A DNA stretch of 64,000 bases from Physcomitrium patens (GCF_000002425.4 NC_037266.1:1322770-1386769), one strand, 5' to 3'; shown: positions 46,019 to 60,109, counted from the first letter of the stretch. The notes: generated by a model from the letters alone, not told the origin. Translations and numbers: made by a program.

Positions 46019-46880
46019 GTGGAATGCAAGGAGGCAATGGCTACTAAAGCCTTGCAATCTGTTATTGATTTATTGGATCAATTTGATAGAAGAAATATTT
46101 TCAAGTATCTTAAGTATTATTCTCGGGAGATGGAGCTCAATAAATTGCTAGAGAAAGATATGATCCTAATATTTGAGCTTGCAATTGTACCAGAGTTTCG
46201 TGAGCATATAAAGGGAATTATTAAAACTCATGAAGACAAATAGGAGGATTTTATCCTTCAGCTAAAAGAAGAGTATTCTTTGAAAGATGCAGAAAGGGTG
46301 ACAAAAAAATCGTTTATGGAATGGGTCAATAAATCCAATAAGGAATTGGTTGCAATAGAATTATTTCAAGAATTTGAAAGATAGTTTCATCAATTGTCTC
46401 GAGTGGAAAAGCTTACACTTGAAAATGATAAGGTGGAGTTATTTTTTCAATCAATTGACAATAATTTATAAGAAGAGTTGGAATTATTATTGGAGGATAA
46501 TAGAGAGGACAATGGACTTATTATTGATTGGAAGAAAGTCTTTGAAGCTATGGATATACTTACTAAAAGAGAGTATCAGAGGGATAAGGTGGTAGTAAGG
46601 TAAGAGACTAGACCTCCACCAACTACAACATCTCGTAGGCAACAGCCAGAACCTGCTATACTAGTAAGAACTATTCCAATTCCTATATCTACAGTTGCAC
46701 CACAAAAAGATGCAATTGATGAGTTGGTAAAAAGAATGAAAGACTTACAAATCAAACTAGCAAAGCTAGAGGAGAAAGAAAGATTATTTGAGAGCAAATC
46801 TGTATCAAAGCCAGGATATATACAATGATGTATTTGGTGCGATAGTATGGAGCATCCTTGAAGGGAGTGTGGAAATTTTA
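46019..46880 (+). mobile_element. gag region of element D
   Basis: A helical, charged protein (MECKEAMATKALQSVIDLL...) leads to a knuckle-like CIWCDSMEHP..EC near 46830-46870. There is little similarity to the A/B/C gag. It is a fossil. Confidence 0.6.
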
Positions 46881-47829
46881 TTGATATTCTGTGACAGGGA
46901 GTAATTTTATGGAAAGATGGAAAAATTGCGTTGCAAGATACAGGTGAGTTTCTCAAAACCAATTTTGAAAAAAGAGGGATGAAAAAAGTTTTAGAAGAGC
47001 ATTTATCTCAACAAGCTATGGCATCAAGAGAAGCTATTATTTATGGCATTGAGGCTATAAGGGAGAAGGAGGATGTTTTTGATAAGCATATAAACATAAG
47101 GGATCTATGGAATCATGCTATTATCAGCATGAATAAAAGAAAAATAACAAGGTAAGAATTACTTAATACAGCCACAATAATTAAAAATGCTACAGGATGG
47201 GATGACCTTGTAGATACTATGTTTGTACATGCTTATTTGGCAAAGTCTCAACATAAAGCCCTAATGGAGGTGAAAAGAGAAAGAAATGAAATAGAAAAAA
47301 ATCCTAAAGAGCCAACAAACAAGAGGAGATTTCAAAGGCATGCAGAAACAATACAAAATAAAGAAATACCTATACCACATGCTAATAGACCATTCAAGGC
47401 TGGGCCATCAATATTGCATCCTAAAAATGCTTCACTACCAAAAGAAAAATGGAAAGAAAGGATAGAGGTTGATAAAGACAAAGGGAAGAGTAAGCATGTT
47501 ACTTATAAGCTTCAATCTGATATTGAGGCAGCCACAGATTTGAAAGGAGTTTTGGAAGAAAGAATATTGAATGCCAAAATTGAATTTACACTATGAGAAA
47601 TTTTAGGCATTGCAAAGAGAGAATTTCATGAAGTCATCATAGACACTATTAAGCGAAAGAGGTAGTTGACAGGAGAATCTGCTGTATCTAATGCTTTGGA
47701 TACAATCTTGACTGAAGAAGAGGAACATTAATTGGTAGAATGTTGTATCAATAAAAAGAGACAATTTGATTTGGATGAATATAAGGATGATGACAAGGAC
47801 CTTGGACACTATACCAAGGGACATTAGGC

Positions 47830-50320
47830 AAGAGCCACCACATAGACTTTAGTAAAAATGGAAGACTTGGTAGAACCAATAATTGCTTTCACTGACCATC
47901 GATCTGAAATTAATATTATGTCAAAAGAAGTCTATAAATGTGGAAGGTGGCCCATTGATATTAACCATGGATGGGTGATTCAGACAGCAAATAATACATA
48001 AGAAGAACTTTATGGTGCTTGCCCCAATGTGAAGGTAAAAGTTGGAGATGTGACCATAGAACAAAAAAATTTTGTTCAAGATACTACTTCATACCCAGTA
48101 ATTCTTGGTCAACCATATATTACAACTGTGAGGATAGAGACCTAAGTTTTGGATGATGGATCAACATGTGTCCATATTAGAAGTTAAGATGGAAAAAAGG
48201 CAGTACAATTTCTAATAGTACGTGCAAACCATGAGCGCAATCGGGATTATTTACGAAGTGATTTATTACCAAGGGTTAGTGAAGAGTTTACAGATTTTTG
48301 CAGGGTACCACTATAGAGCAGGAATGTAGTGGTACATCAAAGAAGGTACTCTTGCATGAAAAAGAAAGTACCTTTTGTATAGGTGTTGTAGAATTATCTA
48401 AGAATGGATTTGCTATCTATACACAAATTAATGATCTACCAAAGTGGGAGAAAAAAGTTGTACAAAAATCTGAAAAATACCTAAAAAGAGTGGGTGTGCT
48501 TGATGGAGATGATAAGATAATAGGTATATATATAGAGAATAGTTAGAAAATTTTATGGAAGAACTTTTAGAGGTTGAACAAAGAAATGAAGATCAAGTGA
48601 TGCAAGTACATTCAAGAGAGCTCTACTCAGCTATACAAGCATTTTAAGATTATGAAGTCGAAGTTGAAACTAGATACAAGACTGTAGAGAGAAAAATAAA
48701 ACTTGTAGCTATACCATTACCTCGTGATTCCAATCATCAAGTTCAACAAGCTTTGAAGGAGAAGGTCTTACGGGATCCTAAACAAATTGGCCATAAGTTT
48801 ACTAAGAACACACTCAATGAGTTGAAAATAGGATCTGCAAATTTTCTATTGCATGTTGAAGAAATGGAATTTAGAAAAATGTTAAGTATGCATGGAAAGG
48901 CCTTTGCTTTTGAACCTTCAGAAATTGGATGTGTTGTTCCAAGTGTTGTGGCACCAATGATTATATTTACAGTCCCACATGTTCCTTGGGATTTAAGACC
49001 AATTTCAGTGCCTAAAACACATCTACCTAAACTTATGGAGCTTTTAAAAGAAAAGATACAAATGAAGATCCTCGAGCCATCATTTGCACCATATTCTAGC
49101 CGTTGGTTTACAGTACCAAAGAAAAATGGAACACTACGGTTTATTCAAGATATGCAACCACTGAATCAAGTAACTATTAGAAATACTGGAGTTGGACGAA
49201 TTGTTGGAGAATTTGCTGAGGTATTTTTTGGTAGACCTATTTATTCTGTTAGATATCTTTATTCTAGATATGATCAATTTCAACTAGCTGAAAGAAGCAA
49301 AGATATTACTACTATGATTACACCTTTAGGATTGGTTAAGATGTGTACATTGCCGCAAGGAGCAACAAACTCAGTAGCTCACATGATGAATGGGATGAAT
49401 AAGGTTCTTCATGATTTCATTCCAGAAAAGACTATGTCCTTCTTAGATGATATTCCAATAAAAAGGTGTGTGGAAGAAGAAAAAAAATGAAACAATGGAT
49501 AAGAAGGGGTGCCGTAAATTTGTATCTAATCATATTTCAGACTATGACAAAATTTTATCTCGACTTGAGGAGGTTCACTTGACACTATCAGGAGTTAAAT
49601 CTACCTTTGGAATTCGAGAAGTTGTTATTGTAGGACATTTATGTGGATAGTTTGGTCGCAAACCTGATCCTAATAAGGTGGATGCCATACAACAAATGAA
49701 GGATATTTGTAGCTTACAAACAGAGGTACGGAGGATTTTAGGAGCTTGCATATTTTATTGTGTATGGATTCCTCATTATGCACATGTAGCTGATCCTCTT
49801 TATAGTTTGCTACGAAAAGGTAAGAGATTTAAATGGGAGAAAAAAACATACAGAAACAATTCAAAAGCTAAAGCAATTATTATCTTCTCCACCTGTATTG
49901 CGAAGGATAAGTTATGAGGATGGCAAATTGGTGATACTTACAGTTGATATTAGTCCAATAGCTATTGGTTGGGCTTTAGGATAAAATAATGAAGAAGGTA
50001 ACATGTTTGCTATTAGATTTGGAGCTAAAGTATTAAGTGAACGACAAAGAAACTATCCACAGGTGAAACGAGAGCTACGGGAAATAGTTACAGCTATGAA
50101 AAGTGAAAGAGATTATTTAATTGGAGTATCAGTGATAGTGGAAACAGATTACTTACCACTATTGGGAATGATTACGAACTATAACACCCCTGATATTGCT
50201 ATGCTAAGATGGATTGCATATATTAAATCTTTGAATTTTGAATTTAGGCATATAACAGGCAAGGATAATCTTATAGCAGATATGCTATCCCGAGCCAGAT
50301 ATGAATAAGAAGAAGATTTG
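47830..50320 (+). mobile_element. Protease, RT and RNase H of element D
   Basis: The protease has 'DHRSEINIMSKEVY' and 'VILGQPYI' (47890-48125). RT has 'WFTVPKKNGTLRFIQDMQPL' (49108-49167), 'LPQGATNSVAHMMN' and 'MSFLDDIPIKRC' (49435-49470). RNase H has 'LTVDISPIAIGWAL', 'ERQRNYPQVKRELREIV' and 'DNLIADMLSR' (49940-50300). The DDIPIK wording in place of DDILIF marks a lineage I know mainly from fungal elements. It is a fossil. Confidence 0.85.
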
Positions 50321-50539
50321 ATTGAAGATACTGAAGATATAGATACTATCTTTTATTTTAGGGCACAACAAGGAGAAGGTGAATATCCAAGATTATTTAC
50401 AGAAGAATTATATGAAGAAGAATGGATTGATATTGGACGCTATTAAAGCACATTATCAAGACAATCAGGATGGAGTGATATTCATTTCAAACAGATTAGA
50501 CGGAAGGCTTATAACTACCTCTTATAAGGTAGTTACCTA

Positions 50540-51750
50540 TAGAAGCGATGGAACGGGGTAGTAGAATGCCACAAAGAATAGTTTGCAAGAAAGAGATACA
50601 AGGACAATTAATCCATGAATTTCATGATAGTTTGTGGAGTGGACATAGAAGTATTTATGCCACCTTTAACAAGCTCAAAGAAAAATATTGGTGGCATAAT
50701 ATGTATAGAGATGTGGTGAAGTTTGTAGAATCATGCCAAACCTGTCAGATGTACTTGGAGATTCGACATAGAGATGGATTGCATCCTACATATCCACTTA
50801 CAATACATTATAAATGGGTTGTGGACCTAGTTACTATGCCTATGGAGATATGGCAAATGCGATACTTGACTCTGGTATGAGAAGATTTATCTAACAAAGT
50901 AGAAGGAAGAGCTCTATGAACAAAATCCACTAAAGGAGTTTGTAGATTTTTATTAGAAGACGTGATTTGTAGATATGGATGTATTGGAAAAATTACTGCT
51001 GATCATGGAGAATTCGATGCACATGAGGCTAGACAATTCTTTGAGAGATGTGGAGTTGAGCTAAAACTTACTACATCTTATAATCCAAAAGGCAATGCTA
51101 AGAGTGAGAGAGGTCATCTTCCTATTGTAAAGGCCATTATTAAAGCTTGCAAAAGAAGTGCAAGAGAATGGCCAAGATTATTACCATTTGCTCTTTGGAC
51201 TGATCGTACTACTCACAGTTCAGTGACAGGATATATGCCAACAGAGTTAATGCAAGGACAGAAGCCCATTATGCCCATTGAAGAGCAAATACCTACTTGG
51301 AGTATCTTGCCTTGGCAAGACAATATATCTAAAAAAGAACTTCTTGTACTTCGAATTCGTCAACTAAAAAGAAGACCTAAAGATGTGGAAAAAGCAATTA
51401 TAAGGCTAAGAGAGTCATGCTTGAAGAATAAAGATAGATTTGATAAGTGACACAAGTTGAGGCCAAAAGATATTCAAGAAGGTGATTGGATTCTAGTATA
51501 TGACAATAGCTTCGATAATCAACATAGTGCTCTTAAAAAGTTCTCTAAGCGTTGGTTTGGGCCTTATGAGATTGTACATGTTTTCGATAATGCTACATAT
51601 GTGTTAAGAGAATTAGATGGAACAAGACTCAAAATTTCAATTATAGGAAAACGTATAAAACTTTTCAAACAACGGAATCAAGAACTAGTCCTCGAAGATG
51701 TTAAAGAAGAATTGGATTTTGAAGAAGACATTGCAGAGGAGGTAATATGA
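50540..51750 (+). mobile_element. Integrase of element D
   Basis: The zinc region is 'HEFHDSLWSGHRSIYATF' and 'CQTCQMYL' (50610-50760). The core has 'ITADHGEFDAHEARQFFERC' (50994-51050) and 'SYNPKGNAKSERGH' (51078-51118). 'WTDRTTHSSVTGYMPTELM' follows, and then the GPY/F-like 'KRWFGPYEIVHVF' (51549-51587). It is a fossil. Confidence 0.85.
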
Positions 51751-51814
51751 TACCGACCACAACTTTTATTCTTCTTGGTGCATATCGAAGATGCACAGGT
51801 TTAGAAGGGGTGGA

Positions 51815-52881
51815 TATCGTGTTGTCATTCGGCTACTATATGAAAATATTGTAATTATGTACTTAATATATAATTTATTAAGTAACATGGTGAGAGCCAT
51901 GTTAGTAGATTTTAGTTGGTTGTAGAATATAATTTGATTATTACTTTGAGAAGAGGTTGTTTAAAAAGATTACTATAGAATTTGTATAACTTTAATTTCC
52001 TTTTGATAGTGGCTTTTAAGATTGGTTTTGGTTGATAGTAACTTCTAAATATTAAGAGTCACCTTTGTTAGACATTGGTGATATTTGAAAACTTATTTTG
52101 GTTCTTTTATTTGGTATTTAGAGCATACATTATGTAAATCTTATAAGAAAAAAGATTGAAGAAGGATTTTGGTAGCAAAGGAAGTAATTAGGGCACCAAT
52201 ATAGATGAATGGAGATGAAAAATAAAAATCTCCATTCCTATTGGTCAAAAATCATGACCAATGGGCTTTGAGGAGGCTGCCCAAGGCCATATTAGGGATT
52301 AGGATTAGTTTCTCGAGGCATTCGAACTTTGAAGGCTAGGATTAGAAGGTTTAGGTTTTTGATTAAAGTTTTGGTACAAGTTTTGTGTCATTTGGGATTT
52401 TTATGAAGAAGTTATAGGCGCTCAAAGTTAAGGTGTTAGTTTTGGACCTACTATCACTCTTTTGAGCATAACGCACATGTAAGGATGGCAATTGAAGATC
52501 GGCGACTGCGACTAGAGAGAGCACTTTTGCGGCTATACTTTTTGCATATTGCTTATTGGATTCTAAATTGAAATGAAAGAGTTATTGGATTTTGAAGTTA
52601 GTACATGCAAATTAAGGGTATTAAGGGTAAATTCTACCTATCTTATAAATTTGAAATAAACTGAACGGTTAGATCAATAGTTATGATTTTCTAAAGTTCA
52701 GGGCGAGAAAACCTCTTTGTGGGAAAAATATGTTTTGAAGGGATTTTGTTATATTTGGAGTTTTATACAAAAAATAAAGGAGTTTTGGAAGCCAAGAAAA
52801 CAATCATATAAAGATTTAAGGTATACTCTCTATAGCTAGATACCCAGTATATTTCCAGATAGCAAATCACGCCATACGACA
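51815..52881 (+). repeat. 3' LTR of element D
   Basis: It is 1067 bp, starts TATCGTGTTGTC after the purine-rich tract and ends CATACGACA. Host sequence of C' resumes directly after it. Confidence 0.9.
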
Positions 52882-53720
52882 CGGTGAAATTATCCTCCCT
52901 TCTAGAGATGAATTCTACAAATAGTAATTTTTATATGTTGAAGAAGTCCAAGATGTGGCAAATTGTATTTGCTACATACTCCAATCTTTATCTTCTTTGA
53001 AGATGATTGACAAGCCCTTTCAGCCATTGATAGTATCCCATAGTAGGACAAGAATACCACCTTGTTATTTGATTGTTATTGAGGCCTTTGTAACTTCCTT
53101 CAAATAAAATATTTAGAACACTATCAAGAATTTTTCTATCTCAAATAAAATCATCAAACATCAAGAGTCTCTTCTAAGGTCGTGATACTAAACTTATTGT
53201 ATCTTGCTATTTATTTGAGGAATGATATGTCATTCTTGAGGATCTTCATCTCGATTTTATTGTCTTAAAGGTTGTGACAATCACAATGTCTCATCTAGTA
53301 AGTCCACAAATGAAAGCTCTTGAGTTGAATTTGTTAGTCGTTGGTTTTCTATATCTTTAGCATCAGAAATACATAGAAGCTATAAAAAAAGATAGAAGAT
53401 AGAATATTATCTTCCATTGATCTTGTTTCTTTTATAACAAAGATTTACTATTTTTCATCTTATTTTTGATAGATTTTGTTGATGAAAGACTGCAACTGTC
53501 TTTACTACAATTGTAAGATTCTTTAATGGCTTCCATAAGCATTCATTAATATCATATCCGTACCAATGAACAAGATATTCCTACATATTTTAGTTCCACC
53601 TAAAGTCTAAGACTTCTTCTACCTCAAACTCTTAATTATGATCTACTTCTGTAAGAGGAGGTGGCATTTGTCTTTTTTCCAAGATATTCACTGTCTTATA
53701 CATCTTAAGAAAGAACATAT
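52882..53720 (-). mobile_element. Element C' segment: 3' non-coding part, small-ORF region and chromodomain
   Basis: It aligns with 33433-34260 of element C in order, including the region of the small ORF and the chromodomain at about 53450-53660. It is strongly decayed. Confidence 0.7.
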
Positions 53721-55265
53721 TGTCATATTGTGGTTTGGCTACTATATGAAAATAATATGTTTATATATTTAATACATAATATATTGGATAATATGGTAAA
53801 AGCCATGTTAATAGATTTTTATTGATTATAGAATGTAGATAGATTACTACCTCAAAAAGAGGTTATTTAAAAGGGCTTCTATTAGAATTTATATAACTTT
53901 ATTTTCTTTTGATAGTGACTTTGAAGTTGAACTTATTAGTAGTAGCTTTTAATTATTTAGAGTCACCTTTATTAGATATTGGTGATCCTTAAAGTCTTAT
54001 TTTGTTTCTTTTAATCAGTGTTTAGGGCATATATTGAATAAATCTTATAAAGAAAAGAATTGGAGAGGGATTTTGGTAGAAAAAAGAGAATTTAGGGCAT
54101 CCATGTAGATGAACGGAGATGGATGATGAAAATCTCCATTCTTATTGGTCAAAAATCATGACCAATGGACTTTGAGGAGGCTGCCTGAGGCCATATTAGA
54201 GATTAGGGTTAATTTTTCGGAAGCATTCGAGCTTTGGAGGCTAGGGTCAGCAAGTTTAGGTTTATGGCTATGGTTTTAGTAAAATTTTTTAGTTGTTTGG
54301 AGTTTTTATGAAGGAGATATAGGTGCTCAAAGTTGAAGTATTGATTTTGTACTTACTGTCACTCTTTTGGATATAATGCACGTGTATAGAAAGCAATTGA
54401 GGATTAGCAACTAAAATCAGAGAGAATACTTTCTTGGCTATATTTTTTGCATACTGTTCGATGAATTCTATGCTAGAATGAAGAAGATATTGGAAGTTAA
54501 AATCAACATTTGAAATCTAAGGAGTTGTAAGTGACCCGAATTGCTAGTAGTTGTGTTTTGAGCTATATCTTGTGCAATTTGACAAGATATTGGCTAAGAA
54601 TTTTTAAGAGTCTATATTTTTATGTTATTAAATTTTATACATAATTTTTGTGATAGTTGGATTTTGGGTTTGTAAGATATAAAGAAAATAGTACTTAGGT
54701 GCTTGTGAATTAGGGTTTTAGAGCACCTGCTAGGATTTTTAAGATTCCAGATGATTAGTAGCAAATTTATAGTTGAATTTTTGTAAGATAAAGCTTAAGG
54801 ATGAATTCTATAATATCAATGAATTTAGAAAAATTTGAATAGTCGAATCAAGAGATATGAATTTCTAAAGTGTGAGAAGAAAAAATCTTTTGATGGAATA
54901 TTATATTTTGAAGGGATTTTATTATAACTTGAGCATTTTGCACAAAATAAAGGAGTATTTTGAGAGGCCAAGACTTTATATTTATGTTGAAGATGGATAT
55001 ATGGAGCTATGATTGAATATTTATATAAAGATGAGGTTTTTAGAGGAGATTGTAGATTTGCTTTGAAGTTATTGAAAACCTAATCTACCAGCAAATAGTT
55101 AGCCATGATTTGGTATAACCAAGAATGTTAGAAATTTTTTTAATATTTTAGAAAGCCTTGTGTATAAACCTTCTTAAATATAGAAGGATTTATTAGTACA
55201 ATATCTTTTACAACTACAGCTAAGTACCCAATGTATTCCCAGATAGAAAACCACATAATATGACA
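53721..55265 (+). mobile_element. Solo LTR of a D-related family
   Basis: It starts TGTCATATTGTGG, ends AATATGACA and resembles the element D LTR through most of its length. It is 1545 bp long against 1067 bp, chiefly through extra sequence between about 54480 and 55170. ACAT borders it on both sides (53715-53718 and 55266-55269). Divergence from D is considerable, so it comes from an older or sister family. It sits between the integrase and chromodomain regions of C'. Confidence 0.82.
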
Positions 55266-58200
55266 ACATGAAATACAGAGTGGATCTTCATAGACTCCAA
55301 TAGATATAATTGATAAGCAACAGAATTGATTTATTCACAAATAAGAAAAGGTTCTAATTTGTAATAGTCCAACTTATCACAAAGATAAGTAGTCTTGATA
55401 TTGTGATAAAATAATCATATCTTGTTACCTACATCAAATAGTAGTTGCTCCTTGTAATAGGCATCCGTGTTGGTCTTTTGCCATTCTTGAGCTTCTTTTA
55501 ATTATATCTTCATTGTTGCATGTAACTCTAATAAATGATTTGCTAAATCTTTTGCCACAAGATTATCTACATTTGAAAAGTCAAAAGTATCAAGTCATAG
55601 ATGATAACCATAATTGGCAAAGAAAGGTATTTTTTGAGTAAAAAAATGTATCAAATTATTGTATGAAAACTTTGCTAATGGAAAAAAAAAAATTCTAATT
55701 ATCTTAATGATAGTTGATAGTATATCTCAAATACTGCTCCAAAACTTAATTCACTTATTTTGTTTGCTTATTAGTTTGAGGATGAAAAGTCAAAGAAAGC
55801 ATTATAACCACCTTAAAAATCTTGAATAGGATTCTCCATAATCTTGATATAAATAGAGTCTCTTTATCTGATATAACATCTTTTGACAATCTATGGTAGC
55901 GATCAATATTGTCAATAAAAAGCTTAGTTATTTCTATATCTATGATAGATTTTGTATATGATACAAAATGTTCTATTTTGATGAAGTGATCTATGATTAC
56001 AAATATAAATTCATATAAACCTGGGACTAAAAGATTCGTGATAAAATCCATAGAAATAGAAGACCATGGTTGTTTTGTAATTGATAATAGTTGAAAAAGT
56101 CCTTGAAGCCGATGGCAAGGAATTTTGGATCTTGAATAAGTATTGCATGATTGTACAAAGACTTTGAGTGCCTTCCACATTTGAAGCCATCAAAAATCTC
56201 TTGATATTAGCTCTAAAGTCTTGTTGTATCCAAAATATCTAGCTGATAGAAAATGATGACGAGCTTGAAGGACACGTAAGCATGCCTCACCTTCTGGAAT
56301 ATATAAGAAAACTTCAAAATATAGTAGGTTATTATTGAACTTAAACTTTGAAGTATCATATGACTTAAAGGAAGTATTCATGATATCATGAACAAGAGGA
56401 TTAGAAGTCAGACTTGATTGAATTTACTTAACAAAAGTTGAATCAATAGTCAATGTTGATTTTATTGGTCAAAGATAAAAATAATTATGCTTTAAAAGAA
56501 TCATTTTTTATTGATCAAAAGTTGTATCTACTTATTTTGGTGCAAGATAAGAATGTCTAAAAAGGACATCTAATAGACCTTCTTATTTTCTAGGTCAATA
56601 AGTGATCTTGGAATTGAATCTGGATAAAAACATACTCCAATAGGCTTGACAATGATTCAAAATAAGTGCTAACATGAAGTATTTAAAGTTCTTATGATCC
56701 GTATATATAGTGATTAGACTTGAGGCATCTTTTAGATAATGATGCCATTCTTGAAATGATTCTATAATTATAAAGAGCTCTTTGTCATGGTTCTCATAAT
56801 TAATCTTAACTATTGAAATTTTTTTGAAATAAAAAGTTATTCGATGGATTTTGTTGTCTGTTCTCTATTTATGATAACATGGCACTTCTAGCAAAGTCTA
56901 GCATGTTTCTATAAAAAATACCTTAGAAAAGTTGATGCAATACAAAATTGGTGTAAAAATAAATTTTCTCTTTAAAGCATCAAGTCATACTTTGGCTTCC
57001 TTATTCCACTCAAATTTGTCTTTATAAATCAAACATATAAGTGGAGCTATAACTTGAAAAAAATTCTTGATGAAGATTTGGTAGTAATTAACAAAGTCTA
57101 AAAAGCATTGCACATCTTGTATTATTCTTGAAATCTTCCAATCTATGATAGTTTGGATCTTTTTGGGATCCATCATAGGACCTTCATTGTAAATAATATA
57201 TCCTAAAATTCAACTTGAATAATATAGAATATACACTTTTTTAACTTAGTATATAATTATATATCATTAAGTTTTTGTAATATGCGACAAACATGAAGTT
57301 TATATTCTTTTGTATTCTTAGAGTAGATTAAAAAATCATCTAAATAGTAAACAACAAAATCATCTAAAAATTCACAAAAAAATATCATTTATAAAATGTG
57401 AAAAAGCGGTTGATCCATTTATGAGTCCAAAAGGTATGATATTATAGTCAAAATGTCCATACTTAGTTTCAAAAGCAGTCTTCTATTCAACTCTTTCTTT
57501 AATATGAACTAAGTTGTATACTCCTTGTAGACCTATTTTGATATAAATCTTTGCTTGATTGAGTTAATCAAGAAGATCTGAAATCAAAGGCAAAAGATAT
57601 CTATTTTTAATGGTGATCTTATTGAATCATCGATAATCTACAAACATCCATAGAGATATATCTTTTTTCTTTACAAATAGTGAATTAAGAATAACACTTG
57701 ATGTTTTTTCAACATTAGAAATGAATGTAGGATATATAGCAAAAGATGATCTTTCTTTTGTAGCATGCATGAAAGCTCTCGCATCTATTAGTGAAGGTTT
57801 GGATATACTAGACTTATGTACTTCTATTTTACTTATGCGATCTTGATTATATTAACAAAAAAATTAAAATTATAAGAAATCCAATCTATTTGAGGGTTAT
57901 ATTTTTCTAGTCATAATAATCCTAAAATAACCAGATTGAAGAGAGATCTTATTACATTAAATATTATTATATTATTATAATCTTTAATTGTTACATCTAA
58001 AGGAACAATCTTATGGATAATATTTTTAGAAGACAAGGAACAACCATCTATGGCTTCTACATGTTTAGATTTAGTTTTCTTGACTAAAGATATTTTTTGA
58101 TTTTTGACAAAATCTTCATCTAAAAAATATGTTGAAGCTCTTGAATCAATAAGAAAAAAACTTTGTGATTTTTAGGTCCTAAACATATATCTATTACAAA

Positions 58201-59556
58201 ATAAGGTGAAGATTCTAAAAAAAGAATAAGACCTTTATTAGGTGTTGCACATGATTCCAATCGCATGGTTCCTATTATAATTGGAAAAACTTATTTTTTG
58301 ACATATTATCTTCTTTGGTAATTTTACTCCTTATTTTGTAATTACATTGATTCTTGAAATAATGTTGAGTAGTGTACTTAGCTTTTCCACAATATAAATA
58401 CAAATACTCTTAGCAACATTGAGTCTTTTCCTACTTTGTAAGAGGTTTAAAATAAATTGTACCAATTTGCATTGGTTTTGGCCTTGATAAATATGTTTTG
58501 AAAAACTTAGAAGCTGCCACCATTACTTGACTTGTTCTTTTTCAACGAAGTCTTTATTCTTGATGCCTTTCAAATAATCAATTCTCACATGCAATGACTT
58601 AAGCAATAAATTATTCTAAAGATTCTACTTTTTCATTGTTAATAACAAATCTTTGATGCTATCCTTCAATCCATATTAAAATTGATTGATAAGTGCTTTA
58701 TCATTCCAATTCATGTTGCAAGTGAGGTTTTGGAATTCAGTAGCATATGTGGTAGCTGATCATGATCTTTATCATAAAGATAAGAGTTTATTCTCTACTA
58801 CTCGTTCTCGATCACTTTTTTGAAATGTAGCCATAAACACTTTTAAGAATGAATTTAAATCATAAAAAAATTATGAATTATTTTCTATCAAAGATTCAAA
58901 CCAAGAAAGAGCACTTCTGAATAGAAGTGTATCTATGAAGCTAACTTGAATAATCCATCCGCATATTAGAAAGGATGTAACCTTAAGTAGAGCTTAACTT
59001 GTTGTAAAAACCTTCAAAATTTTGAACTTGTTCTATCAAACTTCTCAAGCATATCAATTCTTGCCTCTCTTGAGATTGTAGAAGCAAGACCTTCTAAATT
59101 TGGTTGTAAGATTGATTGACTTACTTCCCTCAACTAGACAACTTCTTCATATAGACTTTGGACTTCTTCCATAGATATAGAAGTACTACTCCTATGGTTG
59201 ATGTTGGTAATGTATGAAATTTCCATCCTACGAGTGTTGACAAGCTCATGAATATTTGCAATAGTTACAAATCTATTTTCACTTCAACTAGGAGTAGCAT
59301 GTATAATCTTTTTTTCCATAGACAATTCAAACAAATCCAAAAAATTAAATTAGAGGAGGGTAATTTGTAACTTCTAATAAAAATTTCTACAAAGAGAGAT
59401 AATCCACTCTCTTTAAGGAAAAGATCAGAGTTAAAAAATAAGATTTTTTATTTAAAGGTGGATAGTCTGCAACCTTCAAAACACAACAATAGAAGTGGAG
59501 TAATTCACTCACTTCTAAAACAAAAAAAAAATAATATGTTACCACTCTTGTCAAAC
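55266..59556 (-). mobile_element. Element C' segment: integrase to gag and leader
   Basis: It aligns with 34260-38700 of element C in the same order. Recognisable blocks include 'SISMDFITNL', 'FHPQTNKQT', 'GEACLRVLQARHHF' and 'IQDVQCFLDFVNYYQIFIKNF'. Near 59541-59555 the candidate self-priming site (CACTCTTGTCAA in plus-strand view) is kept next to the LTR. Many breaks are present. Confidence 0.8.
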
Positions 59557-60103
59557 TATCAAGTATATAAATTTGAAGCAAAAAAATCTTCAATACATTC
59601 TTATATCACTAAAGAAAACTAAAAAGTCATTCAAAAGGTTATGGAATATTAAACTAGAATGGCTATTGCTACAAACAAGAAGACTAGAAAGTCTTGAAAT
59701 AAGACTAAGGACTAGAAAGACATTGAAAAGAGTGAAGAAGGCTTCACTCTTGCCTCTATATATATTCTAATTAAGAGCTATGTGGAAGTATTCTATAGGA
59801 CCTCCAAAATATATTGACTTTGCTAGCCACATGTCTAAACTTGCAAGGTAAGTTATCTATGTATGTGCCATATAGTTAGCTTGTTCTATAAGCTACTACA
59901 CAGACTAAACTTGTTCTACAAGCTACCAACATGTAGTTAGCTTATTGGCCAAGTTTCTATTCTTTAAATACATCTAAAGTCAAAATTATATCTATGAAGC
60001 TTCTACAAAGTATTTTAGAGGACTTTATGAAAATAATCTATATTTATTTAATTCTACCTAATCATATAAATAACTATTGATATAAATGTATATGTCTGTG
60101 ATA
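59557..60103 (-). repeat. 5' LTR of element C' (approximate ends)
   Basis: It aligns with the C LTR and with 44224-44766, and keeps the TATATATA box and hairpin. It ends near GTCTGTGATA. Confidence 0.75.
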
Positions 60104-60109
60104 CCTATG

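Larger units (their letters stand above)
44767..52881 (+). mobile_element. Element D: divergent Ty3/gypsy element with two 1067-bp LTRs
   Basis: The LTRs 44767-45833 and 51815-52881 are of equal length and differ at about 20-25 positions by eye (about 2%), so D is young relative to its host C'. Between them the plus strand encodes gag with a CX2CX4HX4C knuckle, an aspartic protease, RT with FLDDIPIK, RNase H, integrase and a GPY/F-like C-terminus (KRWFGPYEIV). No chromodomain is seen. A purine-rich tract (TTTAGAAGGGGTGGA) precedes the 3' LTR. No clear target duplication was found. The element is broken by more than ten changes. Confidence 0.92.
44224..60103 (-). mobile_element. Element C': decayed relative of C, hosting element D and a solo LTR
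   Basis: LTRs resembling those of C lie at about 44224-44766 and 59557-60103. The internal parts between the two insertions follow the C order on the minus strand. These are gag (about 59300-58250), protease (58150-57850), RT (57650-56950, with 'DWKISRIIQDVQCFLDF'), RNase H, integrase ('SISMDFITNL' near 56050) and chromodomain (about 53700-53450). The leader keeps GGATTACC-like hairpins near 59340-59520. The LTRs differ far more than those of C, so the copy is old, with dozens of breaks. Confidence 0.85.
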
